Shown: piece after piece, positions 1-10,795 of the stretch
Position numbering within the stretch: position 1 is the stretch's first letter
Layout: each line of letters starts with the position of its first letter
Source of the DNA: Zerene cesonia
Lineage: Eukaryota > Arthropoda > Insecta > Lepidoptera > Pieridae
DNA length: 64,000 nucleotides
Direction of reading: 5' to 3'
Assembly (NCBI RefSeq): GCF_012273895.1
Contig: NW_024045134.1
Location: forward strand, 744,001 to 808,000
Translations under genes and position numbers: made by a program
The notes under the pieces: generated by a model
Seen by the model: the letters and a program-made list of their open reading frames with translations, nothing else
What the model was told of the DNA's origin: nothing
Databases searched by the model: none

Positions 1-1790
1 CATTGACGATCTTAGACTCTACGCTAGGTAATGTGTGTAAATATTGAAATATTATATTATAATTTAAAATTCTAATTGATATTACACTTACAAAAGAAGT
101 TTCGGGTATGAAACGCTTAAAACTAGATCTGTCTAACCAAAAAACAATATTACACAATGTTATTTGACAATATCAACATCCATAAAAAGCTGATCTTTTG
201 TGTTGTAAAATATATATCGTTAGGTTACATATTAGATGCAAGTACACGTTGTTAATTGGCAAATGTGTTTTAATATAATGATATTATCTGAAAATGGATG
301 GAGCATAAGATTTTTTTTTTTTAGATAGATAGAAATCAGAGTAAACACTATTAAAGAAACCTGAAATAACAAACGAAATAATCCTTTGTTTGAAATTTTC
401 AGTTATATATTTTGGAGCATTTCTTTTTTATTGTTTTAGTAGGGCTGTTAACTATCGATAAATATTTTACAATACGATTTTAGCTTTTAGTGTTGTGCAA
501 ATAATTAATCGACAGTTTTTGTAACAGTATGCGCTGTGATTTCCATCAAAAATCTATAATTGGAGGTATGTATTGTTGTCTTCATTCTTATCTTATATTA
601 TCTATTTAAAAATGAAACTTACACATAGTGTTTCTTCTTGTGTTTTGTTTTATATTAATATGTATAGGTATTAATAATCGGAGTAACTACATCGCTAAAA
701 GAGAAAATGTATTACGTGCATCTATATTTACTAAATATAATGTATTTTATATGATCACAATTATCCAAGATCGAAATAGACAATTATAAATAAAATATTC
801 TTAAAATTACTGCCTATTGTGGATAAATATATATTTACAAAAGGTCATCTAATTGATAACATTTATTATCTTATATCTAGTGAAAAACCTAACAATTCAG
901 AAAAAACGTCATACTTAAACAAATCCAATATTATTATGATAAAATTCAAACGACATAAAAATACGAAAAGTTTATAATCTCAATTGAAGCAAAGAAGAAG
1001 TTATAATACAGATAGCTACAAATTTTTTATTTATTTTACAAGCCCTGAAACCCTACTACATTAATATGAATTAATTATAGGTATATACACTATAAGAATA
1101 ACAAATAAATAATTTACTGTTTTATGGAACAGACGAAAAAAATTAATTGTTTTTCGAAAGGGATTCTTTAAAATATAGCTAAGATAAAGCTAGAGGGTAG
1201 TTTAAAAGTATCCAGGCCAATATTTCATGATCGTTTCGTCGAAGATATCCACTGTAATTATGTGTTTAGACTTTGTCCTTCACTTTTCGTTAGAGATAAA
1301 AAACCTACAATTAAATAACCGAGTGTTTTATCACTGAACCCTGAATTTTATACCTTTTTTACCGTGTATATGAAGTGACGACATTTGCATAGACAGATTG
1401 ATAGACAAATATTATACATAATCCGATAACTGCATATGTACTGCGTATTTGAGTACATGAGAAAGTTTATCAAATTACAATTCCTAATTCTATCGTTAAA
1501 TAGCAATAAAATGCATAGTTTTAGGACGGCTTAACTCTAACACTATCATACGTCTATTATAAGTCGTATGCGCTTACAGAGTTCCAAATTTTCAGACTAT
1601 CTATTTACAGCTCTCGAGTGTATATATGTATATTTACAATTATCATATATTTCCTCATACGAATTTAATAAATGGAGATGACAACAAATTTTTGGATGAC
1701 AACAAATAATTTGAACTTTGTCAATTTTTTATTCAATCAAACAAACATGTAGGTAAAGTGACCTATTATTAATGGTATTATATTCAGTTA

Positions 1791-1820
1791 TTTGCTGATA
1801 TTTGCTGATATTTGCTGATA
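1791..1820 (+). repeat. Tandem decamer, three copies
   Basis: TTTGCTGATA is repeated three times without change and is followed directly by a perfect hairpin. Confidence 0.85.
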
Positions 1821-1848
1821 TATTGAGTAGAATTCTATCTACTCAATA
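1821..1848. other. Perfect 11-bp hairpin
   Basis: TATTGAGTAGA (1821-1831) pairs without mismatch with TCTACTCAATA (1838-1848) across a six-base loop. It abuts the decamer repeat. It could be a transposon end, a replication-slippage product or an RNA stem. Confidence 0.7.
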
Positions 1849-2607
1849 GATGAATAATTACGTCTACCAAAACACATTCACACATAACCATTTCTTTTAA
1901 TATCTGTACTAATTTCTAGTGTGTTCTAACAAGCGTTTGTTCTTAAATCTATAATTGACTACGGGAAGTTAACCATCCATGTACCATTCCCAAGCTGTAT
2001 GTTGTTTAGTGTGTAAAATTAAACCATACGTATTTATTGTTACAGTTTCTGCAGGAATGGCACCAGGATGCGTGTTTAATATCTAGTTATGATATGATGA
2101 AAATTTAATTGAATTTTGTTGTTTAAAATAGATTATCATAAAAATTAATACCATCATTCGTATAACATATTGAGGACTAATAAGCGTTGTAATATGGATA
2201 CAATTATATTTGTTAAATCGGATAAAAAGTAGCTTTAAAAAAATGATACAGCAGAAATGCCATGTTTAAAATAACCACGAGACCAATGTTTGTTTACTGT
2301 ATAGTTCCTAAATAATTTCACATGATTAAATGGCGTTGTCTTATAATATATGGAAAATCTGTGTCTGATAAAAATTATTAGAATTGGCATTATGATTGTA
2401 TAAGCTCTTATTTTCTGTGCGTAGTTATATAAAGTTTATCTTAAAGACTTAGTTATTGAAATTTATACCTATTCCTATATTTAAAATTTTGCACTTATAC
2501 TATACTATAAAAGCGAAAATCTGTCTGTTTGTCTGTAACGCTCTCACGGATAAAGGTCATCACCGATATTGATAATTTTTTTTATGAAAACATGAACAAC
2601 CACATAG

Positions 2608-2731
2608 TTGGCACCAGTTTTCATATAAAAAAAAGATCATCAAAACCGGCTCACCCAGTAAAAAGTAATCAAGTAATAAACACAAAAAATACAGACGAAT
2701 TGAGAAGTTTTTTTGAAGTCGGTTAAAAACG
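2608..2731 (+). repeat. Interspersed repeat, GAAGTCGGTTAAAAA-tail family
   Basis: The copy carries the family marks: CACCAGTTTTCATA near the start, CTCACCCAGTAAAAAG in the middle, and GAAGTCGGTTAAAAA at the end. Related copies lie at 25503-25631, 32855-32930 and 37755-37929, all on the + strand. It is probably the 3' tail of a non-LTR element or a SINE-like sequence of Lepidoptera; the exact family is not identified. Confidence 0.7.
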
Positions 2732-3401
2732 TTAATAAAGTTTAATTAATTTACGCGATAATAATCTACTTGATATCACATTGCACTTTTATAACATCAG
2801 TTGCCTAAATAGCCTATAAGCAGATTAAATACATGCATGCAAGTTCATTAAGCTCTATCATAAAGATTATGTAAGAGATCCCTAAACTAATAGCTATCAC
2901 AGATTACTAAGTAGCTACTACGTGACTTGGTAGTATTATACCACGCTTTCCCACCATAGCTTCGCTCACACGCTGACTTCTAGCATACAATATGTCTAAT
3001 TATTTATGTACTTGACTTCTAAAGTGTCGTGTGTAGTATTAAATAGCATATAAATTAACTAAAATATAGATTATCCAGTGCAAAAACATTTAACAAATAC
3101 AATTATTATTCGCTTGCATAAACCATTCTATCCGCTTATTAAAAAAATTTAAGCCATTAAGAAAGCATTCTTTATGCCCTGCGCATTTGTCTTATTAAAA
3201 TAAATATAAGATGTTAACGAATTGATTTCGTTTGTTTTTAATTATGGGACATACCGTTTTTAGTAATACCATAAATTCTTAGATAAGTTTAAATCAAAAC
3301 AACTTGTACCCAGACACTACGCTCAAATTAATCATACATGGTTTCCTCGAAGTGATATACTAATTTAATAATATTATGCTATCATATGCCCTTTTAAAGT
3401 C

Positions 3402-3480
3402 TTAGGAGCCCCAACCCCGCTCCTAACGGTGAACTCCGACCCTTTTTATCCTACCATGACGTCACAGCATTTGAGGTTCT
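3402..3480 (+). other. Paired-hairpin element, type B, copy 1
   Basis: Stem 1 is TTAGGAGC (3402-3409) with GCTCCTAA (3419-3426), eight pairs, around the loop CCCAACCCC. Stem 2 starts with GAACTC (3431-3436); its likely partner GAGGTTC (3473-3479) is distant and has one bulge, so hairpin 2 is the loosest of the nine copies. Confidence 0.65.
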
Positions 3481-3825
3481 TGAAAAGAAACACACGACGT
3501 GTTCCTGTCTCTGCATGAAGTAAATTAACAATCATGGTATTCTGTCCTATTTAGAAACAAACGAGGTTAAGACTGATTTCGGTGAAAAAAGCCTAACACC
3601 GTTACATTGCTAATTAAGACGCGAGTTCTCCCAATTCTGCTCCAATAGTCCTTCTCCGTTGCTTGGTCTACTCTTTACTTTTTATTTGTTTGTTGAAGTG
3701 AAAGTGTAACCACGTTGATCACTTTTATAGTTGGAAAATCTTTGTAGCTCGCCCCACTAACATCGTAGGATAATGTTATGAACTATATATAAGTTTTTAC
3801 TACTATCCTCAATTCCTATAAATCA

Positions 3826-5450
3826 CTTATTTTTTTTTTTTTTTTGTTTTCGCTTTTTCCTTTTTATGTGTTTTTGTTTTTGGTTTATAAACATTACCTA
3901 CGTGCTACGTTTTTTTTTTTTCAATATAGGGGGAAATTTAACTTAGTATAAATGTATAAGACTAGCAAAAGAAACTGTTTTGTTTATTATATTAAAATCA
4001 AATTCATGTAAGATGTTAAGACAACTGTAAAAAGCCATAAGCTTTAAATCTTTAACTAATTTATTACTATATACTTTTTTGGTATTTTTTGTAACTTTTT
4101 GTGATTTTTTTTTGCTTTTATATTTTTTTTGAAGAGCTATTTATGAATAGGATAAAGATGATGAATGATTTTTTTGTTTTTTTTTCTGCTTTTGCCTTTT
4201 TATTTTCTTTTACATTTTTTATCTCAATACAAATCTATATTTAAATTAAATTTTTATATTATGCAATAAGCATAACAATCATATCACTAGTTAGTTACTA
4301 AAGCAAAGACAGTACTAGTTTTCTTCAAAACATGCAATAGACATGATATACACACGTTTATTTCTATATTTTTTTTAACAGTGCCTTTTTTCTTTTTACT
4401 TATTACTACCTTAAAAAATGTCTTAGACTAGATTTTCTTTTCTGCCCAGGATCCTCTTAGAAGTTCTGCCATATGATTTTATGGACATTGTAGCCCTATA
4501 TAGCCACGCTTCCTGTCTACCCTAGCTCCGGTTGGGAAATTTTCAACTCATTGATAAAATGTAGCCCATTGCTGCTTCTAAACTCTATTCCTATCTACTA
4601 GTATATATAATATCTACATATTTTGTTTTTCTACATTATTTTTAATAATTTTCATATGTTTTATTTTTTTTTTTTTGCTTTTTGATAAAATAAGTAATAT
4701 AGCGCAGCACTGGAGATCCCAAGTCGAAGGACTTTTTTTGTAATTCCCTCGTTTTTATATGTATTTCAATGTTTGCTTCTTTTTTGAGATTTTTTTATTT
4801 TTCCTTTTTATCTGTTCTTAACAACTACAAAGTATTGTATTTCTATTTTATTTACAGTAAGATAAGCTACGCAATATACTTTAAATTAAGCTTCTCACTA
4901 TGTTCTTATGATCATACACTTTACGTACTAAATCGCGAATTTATTTTCTCCTACTTGTTTTTGTGTTTTTCGTTTTTCCTTTTTTTGTATTTTATTATAT
5001 TTATAATTTGTTTAAATACGATATTGCCCTTATCTACCTAATAAATAATGGGTATTATATTGTATAATAAAAGTTAAATGTAAGAAGAAATGTATTTTTA
5101 TTACTTATTTTTAAAACTATATCGTCGTACTCTTAAAGTTATTAATTATGTTCTTAAGATTATTTATGACTATTTTAATTTAATTTATAATACTGCTATA
5201 GCGACTGTTCATGAATATACGCTGATTTATCAATATAAGGTATAAACTATCAGAATTATTATAATTTAATTATTTATTAAATACTTATATACAACTACAA
5301 TGTCAATTTAATATATGTTTTTGGATTTTTTACATTTTTTTTTAAATTTTTTATTGATTTTATTTATATTTTTTGATTTTTTTGTTGCACTCCACCGCTT
5401 TCGGTGAGGCCTTTTTTTGTATTTTTTTTTATCTATCTTAAACAATCTAT
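3826..5450. other. T-rich block with GC interruptions
   Basis: Long runs of T are broken by short motifs such as TTTTCGCTTTTTCC, TTCTGCTTTTGCC and AGGCCTTTTTTTG. A small hairpin, CACCG (5393-5397) with CGGTG (5402-5406), is followed by AGGCC and seven T. The AGGCCTTTTTTTG motif recurs near 14.2 kb, just after hairpin copy B4. The block lies between hairpin copies B1 and A1. The open frame at 4769-5041 reflects T-rich composition and I do not regard it as a gene. Confidence 0.6.
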
Positions 5451-5688
5451 TCTGTACAAAAAACAATCTACTGTAGTTATTCAAAAGTCACAAATATAGC
5501 AGTATTATAATTTTAGTCTGTTAACTTTAACTATTATAACTTTTTTATTTTTAAACGTACATGACTTTTATATTTCCTATTACTTGTATTATATATAGAA
5601 CTATTTTCTCCTTTTCATGAATTTATGTATTACCTTTACCTCCTTCTTTAAGAAAGAAAAAGTAAATACTCTTTATTCATGAAAATAA

Positions 5689-5748
5689 TTGGAAAGCTCC
5701 ATCCCCGCTTTCCAACGTGGACTTCAACCATGAATATAAGTCCCCCGG
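5689..5748 (+). other. Paired-hairpin element, type A, copy 1
   Basis: Stem 1 is TTGGAAAGC (5689-5697) with GCTTTCCAA (5707-5715), nine pairs, loop TCCATCCCC. Stem 2 is GGACTT (5719-5724) with AAGTCC (5738-5743), loop CAACCATGAATAT, then CCCCGG. It is preceded by ATTCATGAAAATAA, the type A upstream box. Confidence 0.75.
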
Positions 5749-5821
5749 ATTTTTTTTTTATTGTCTCGCAATTTCATATACGTGAAAAAAACAAACAATA
5801 CACTATGATTTGAGAACCTTT

Positions 5822-6002
5822 CTTCGTAGTTCGGAGGGTCGGTTAAAAGATAAAAATAGGAATAGAATCCCATGAACCCTTGTGGATGGGGCAGAGTACA
5901 TGTAGTACATGTGTTTCACTGAACAATTTATACGGACAAGTATCCGGTGAAATAGTGGTCAGTTTTCGGAGTTTTCTGCCAGACCGAGACATATTTTTTT
6001 TT
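5822..6002 (-). repeat. tRNA-derived SINE, 3' body, reverse orientation
   Basis: Read on the minus strand it starts with an A-run and ATGTCTCGGTCTGGCAG, then ACTTGTCCGT, TTCAGTGAAAC and CTGCCCCAT in the same order as in the fuller copy at 50216-50412. The tRNA-like head with the B box is not present here. Confidence 0.75.
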
Positions 6003-6303
6003 GTTAATCTCTTCCGTTAAAACTTCTTGGTATATACTCGTTAACCATTGTTACAAGGAAATAGTTAGCACGAAAAAATCAACAAAAATGTGATTGCAAA
6101 ATCACACTTTGTTAAATGCGTGTTCATATAACATTATGCTAACAAAGTAGGTATTTTAATCATTAGCCTCTTTAACATTTTTATTTTTGTCTTCGTATTT
6201 GTCATTGAAACTGCCTAATTCCAAAAAGCACATATCCGAGATGCTAAACTAGCTATGAACAAGTTAAAATTATACGATCCGAATTCTAGTCTTTCTTTTT
6301 AAA

Positions 6304-6363
6304 GTGGAGCCCCAACCCCGCTCCACCGGTATGTAAACTCCAGCCATTATAAGTGAGTTTTCC
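6304..6363 (+). other. Paired-hairpin element, type B, copy 2
   Basis: Stem 1 is GTGGAGC (6304-6310) with GCTCCAC (6320-6326), loop CCCAACCCC. Stem 2 is AAACTC (6335-6340) with GAGTTT (6355-6360), loop beginning CAGCCAT. Compared with B1 the outer stem pairs are replaced (TTA/TAA by GT/AC) with pairing preserved. In stem 2, GAACTC/GAGTTC becomes AAACTC/GAGTTT, a full compensatory change. Confidence 0.8.
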
Positions 6364-7416
6364 ATTATGAATAAGTGAGATAACTTTTTGCCTCGCTGAT
6401 TAAATATAGTAATAACTAATATCTCTTCGCGTGCAACATCTACTACTACAGCTATGTACATGTGGTTTACAGATTGTATTTACAGTTAGTATAAGTATAT
6501 AGTATAAATCTTTAAGTAGTGTGTTCGCTAGGAGAATCAATTCGCATGTGTACAGTGCGAACCATTCGGGATATCGCCAGCGCTGAAATGAGTATGCAGT
6601 TACAGGAGAATAGATCTCCAGCCCCCTCACTCATCGTAGACTAAATGATGTCTTACATCTTCCGTGAGGGTAAGATTATTCACTCGTCTTACACTGATTG
6701 GTATTGTTGATTTAAACGGATTACAGTACCGCCCATGCTTTTGGGAGTCAATTAAACATTGACATGTGTGATAATTCTGCTGATGTTATTTGGCAAACGA
6801 CTTATAGATTTGCAATATATACTAATACAATGATTCTACTCACTATGCGATTCTACTCTACTAAAGAAATTACTGCTCAGGCATATAGTAGCTTACTCTT
6901 AGTTTGTGTTCTGACTACTAAATGATCCTAAGCAATAATTTCTGCATCAATAATTTCATGAACTTCGCTTTTAGATTTTAAGGTTACTTTAAGGGTATTT
7001 AAAGATCAATATTTTGGGGGGCTTAATTCCAATAATAAAAATTGAAAAGGTGTTTTTTTTTAAATTTAGATTATTGGTTAAGAGGGAAGCGGGTATTACA
7101 GGTGAAGAGGTCGTAAGTTTGAATTTGATTAAATTATGATTATTGTATCGGTTTGACATTTATACAAATAGCAGCTGAAAATCTTTATTTTAAAGCTGAC
7201 GTCCTTAAGCAGTAATAACTCCAGTGTAGAAAAGTGATAGCGCTAGGCAACTCCGTATAGCTCTGTCCTTTTCCCACACTAAAATACGTACAACTTATAG
7301 ACGTCACTGTAACCCCACTGAGGACCAATCCTGATATCTTTGGTGAGAAGTATAATAAGTAAGTAAGTAAGTATTTTATTTAAAGACTTATCAAAAGCCC
7401 AGTTCATGAAATTATT

Positions 7417-7475
7417 TTGGCAGCCCCACCCCGCTAACCAACGTGGACTTCAACCATAACTATAAGTCCCCCGGA
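7417..7475 (+). other. Paired-hairpin element, type A, copy 2
   Basis: Stem 1 is TTGGCAGC (7417-7424) with GCTAACCAA (7433-7441), with a small internal mismatch, loop CCCACCCC. Stem 2 is GGACTT (7445-7450) with AAGTCC (7464-7469), loop CAACCATAACTAT, then CCCCGG. The upstream box GTTCATGAAATTATTT is present. Confidence 0.75.
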
Positions 7476-7848
7476 TTTATATGTATACATATACTGAAAC
7501 ACGCCATGTGTGCACATTAATATAATAACATTATAAACATAGGAAGCCTATTCACTATTTTAATTACAATTTTTGGCAAACGATTAGGTGAGGCATCAAT
7601 AGAATATTTCCATGGAAAAATTCGTCACAGCCAAAGTGGATTGTTTAAGAAAAATTATCATTTTACTCAGCGCCATACTCTCGAAAACGCCGACACGTTT
7701 TTCGGCTTAGTACGTATATGTATATAGTATATAGTACATATGATGTATTCGCAATCTACTCGCAGTTTAACGAAAAATAATGTGCCAAATTTCAAGCACG
7801 GATCAAAGTTTGTCGACAGATCACAATATCGAGAACGAGATTATAACG

Positions 7849-8039
7849 TAACAGTTTTTGAAATCATAAGGCGACATATTATGTTCCACCGATTGGCGCG
7901 AAAATATACACAATGGATATTCCAAATTTAAATTCAATAGATTATAATTAATCTAACGGTTTTTGATATCTTACGGCGAGATCATATTATGCAACACCGA
8001 TTGGCGGGAAAATATACAATGGATATTCCAAATTCAAAG
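7849..8039 (+). repeat. Direct repeat, two copies, period 105 bp
   Basis: Segments 7849-7936 and 7954-8039 share TAACRGTTTTTGA, ACACCGATTGGCG (CCACCGATTGGCG in the first), AAAATATACA and ATGGATATTCCAAAT in order. They differ by scattered substitutions and a 2-base indel. The open frames at 7740-7931 and 7989-8189 overlap this repeat and are not supported as genes. Confidence 0.75.
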
Positions 8040-8117
8040 CATACAAAACAAACTTTGCATTTGCTTACAGATATTTTTTTTTTTATAATATGGTCTATGA
8101 TATTTGTCTGTCAAATG

Positions 8118-8176
8118 TGGAGCCCCAACCCCGCTCCGCCGAAATGTGAACTCCAGCCAATATATTTGAGTTCTCC
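8118..8176 (+). other. Paired-hairpin element, type B, copy 3
   Basis: Stem 1 is GTGGAGC (8118-8124) with GCTCCGC (8134-8140), containing a U-G wobble where B2 has U-A; the loop is CCCAACCCC. Stem 2 is GAACTC (8149-8154) with GAGTTC (8168-8173). The copy lies about 1.8 kb after B2, in what looks like a tandem duplicate of the same unit. Confidence 0.8.
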
Positions 8177-9283
8177 AAGAATGAAATGATTTCGCCATAC
8201 ACACAATAAAACGATGAAATTAAGAAAATAAATAGACGTCTCATTTTCGCGTGATAATGATATATTTACAATGCATATTGTTAAACTGATTCGGCATTCA
8301 GTTTAACAGTGATGTGTGGTGATCGCGTGAGAGTATATACATTTTTAATGGATTTATGCGATTCTATTATATCTAATGATGCCTTACTATTACAATATCT
8401 ACATAGTAACTAAAAGTCATACTAATTATAACGTTTAGGGGAAGGAAAAACTACTTGAAAATATAGGTAAAAGAATCTTCACCCAAAATAAAATCGATTC
8501 TATAGTTTTTGAGTATTTGAGTGTTATTGTCATAAAACTTATATGTATATTTTAAATTCGCTTAAATTGGCTTAAACTTTAAATGGTTTGACTGAGCGAG
8601 TGCCTGGAAATCTGCTTTAAGGCTACTGCCTATCGCAGACACCAGTCCTCTCCATTTTGATTTTATTATTTTTTTAGTAGTTAGCTGTAGTTTTAAAGAA
8701 AGTAAACGAATATAATATTATATATACTAACTCTAACGACAGGGTGGCTCATATGCGCGGGACTAATATATACAAATCGAATATCTATCATCTAAGTGAT
8801 ACTTAAGAATATATCACACTACAAATATTTACACTAGAAATCTAACTCTACCCACTACGCACTACAATGTACAAGACTACGTAGTTATATAAAGAAATTA
8901 CTGCTCAATATAAATGTAATTACCTCAAATCAAACCCACCATTATGGAGAAATAAAATTAAATGGAGCAATAATCTCTTTGACACTATTTTCATGAACTG
9001 GACAGTTGAATTTCAGGTTAATATTATCAATTAATCAGAACGACCAGGACACAAGACTCTATTTCAGATGTTAGTTGATGGATAAGTTATTAAGGGGAGT
9101 TGGGGAGGGGATTTTAATTCGGCGGGTATCTAAATAAAAATACGGTACATACAAATTGATACCGGTTTATGGAAAACATTCTGAACAAGTCTTTTTATTG
9201 GTGTCGAGGAAATTTGGTTGAATTTTGTTAAATACGTTACTGGGTTTTAGAGGTTAACGATTTGCTCAGTTCATGAAATTAGT

Positions 9284-9341
9284 TTGGCAGCTCCGCCCCG
9301 CTTGCCAACGTGAGCTTCAACCATAATCATAAGCCCCCCGG
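9284..9341 (+). other. Paired-hairpin element, type A, copy 3
   Basis: Stem 1 is TTGGCAGC (9284-9291) with GCTTGCCAA (9300-9308), eight pairs with one bulged T, loop TCCGCCCC. Stem 2 is GAGCTT (9312-9317) with AAGCCC (9331-9336), where the inner A-T pair of other A copies has become G-C. The upstream box GTTCATGAAATTAGTTTGG precedes it. Confidence 0.75.
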
Positions 9342-9795
9342 ATTGACCTGTTTGATGTTAAACAAAGCCAAATCAAAGTAATAGTTGTCACAATTAAATA
9401 TAATGCGCAGTCTATACTGTCCCTTCTGGATGTTAAATGTTTAAGACTGCAGGAAAACAAAGATAGCTTATTGGTTATAATATTCTATAGAAAACGATAA
9501 GCATCCACTCCGCAAGGAAGTGAATCTCCACCATCTTCAAATAAGGATTGGGGGTTAGAGTTACCTAAGCAATTACGGAAGAAATGACTTGATTTATTAA
9601 CGGCTTAAACCTATAAGCGTCTGGCGGTACCACAGCTCACGTGCAAATTAGATTTGCTTAAATTTAATCGCTTAGAGCCTACAATTATGTCTATTTTTGG
9701 AATATTTTTTTTTTATATATAAATAATTACGACCTAATGTTTTTTATGTTTATTTGAAGAGTCTATGGGGACACGCGTGCACCTTTTTTTATTTG

Positions 9796-10795
9796 NNNNN
9801 NNNNNNNNNNNNNNNNNNNNNNNNNNNNNNNNNNNNNNNNNNNNNNNNNNNNNNNNNNNNNNNNNNNNNNNNNNNNNNNNNNNNNNNNNNNNNNNNNNNN
9901 NNNNNNNNNNNNNNNNNNNNNNNNNNNNNNNNNNNNNNNNNNNNNNNNNNNNNNNNNNNNNNNNNNNNNNNNNNNNNNNNNNNNNNNNNNNNNNNNNNNN
10001 NNNNNNNNNNNNNNNNNNNNNNNNNNNNNNNNNNNNNNNNNNNNNNNNNNNNNNNNNNNNNNNNNNNNNNNNNNNNNNNNNNNNNNNNNNNNNNNNNNNN
10101 NNNNNNNNNNNNNNNNNNNNNNNNNNNNNNNNNNNNNNNNNNNNNNNNNNNNNNNNNNNNNNNNNNNNNNNNNNNNNNNNNNNNNNNNNNNNNNNNNNNN
10201 NNNNNNNNNNNNNNNNNNNNNNNNNNNNNNNNNNNNNNNNNNNNNNNNNNNNNNNNNNNNNNNNNNNNNNNNNNNNNNNNNNNNNNNNNNNNNNNNNNNN
10301 NNNNNNNNNNNNNNNNNNNNNNNNNNNNNNNNNNNNNNNNNNNNNNNNNNNNNNNNNNNNNNNNNNNNNNNNNNNNNNNNNNNNNNNNNNNNNNNNNNNN
10401 NNNNNNNNNNNNNNNNNNNNNNNNNNNNNNNNNNNNNNNNNNNNNNNNNNNNNNNNNNNNNNNNNNNNNNNNNNNNNNNNNNNNNNNNNNNNNNNNNNNN
10501 NNNNNNNNNNNNNNNNNNNNNNNNNNNNNNNNNNNNNNNNNNNNNNNNNNNNNNNNNNNNNNNNNNNNNNNNNNNNNNNNNNNNNNNNNNNNNNNNNNNN
10601 NNNNNNNNNNNNNNNNNNNNNNNNNNNNNNNNNNNNNNNNNNNNNNNNNNNNNNNNNNNNNNNNNNNNNNNNNNNNNNNNNNNNNNNNNNNNNNNNNNNN
10701 NNNNNNNNNNNNNNNNNNNNNNNNNNNNNNNNNNNNNNNNNNNNNNNNNNNNNNNNNNNNNNNNNNNNNNNNNNNNNNNNNNNNNNNNNNNNNNN
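9796..10795. other. Assembly gap, 1000 N
   Basis: Exactly 1000 unknown bases, probably a placeholder for a gap of unknown size. It lies in the hairpin array, and the alternating order predicts at least one type B element between 9.3 and 13.6 kb. Confidence 0.99.

Larger units (their letters stand above)
1..3401. other. AT-rich noncoding stretch
   Basis: I see no convincing protein gene here. It contains three + strand copies of TATTTACA (832, 1602 and 1631), a decamer repeat with an adjacent perfect hairpin near 1.8 kb, and one interspersed repeat near 2.7 kb. The open reading frame covering 2529-2726 lies inside that repeat and has no coding character. This may be the 5' part of the candidate noncoding locus that follows, but nothing shows a transcript start. 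Confidence 0.5.

Noticed and set aside
4769..5041. 90-codon hydrophobic open frame
   Set aside because: The Phe/Leu/Tyr-rich translation follows from T-rich low-complexity DNA; there is no domain or codon bias.
7357..7375. AAGT microsatellite
   Set aside because: A short simple repeat of a few units, expected in AT-rich DNA.
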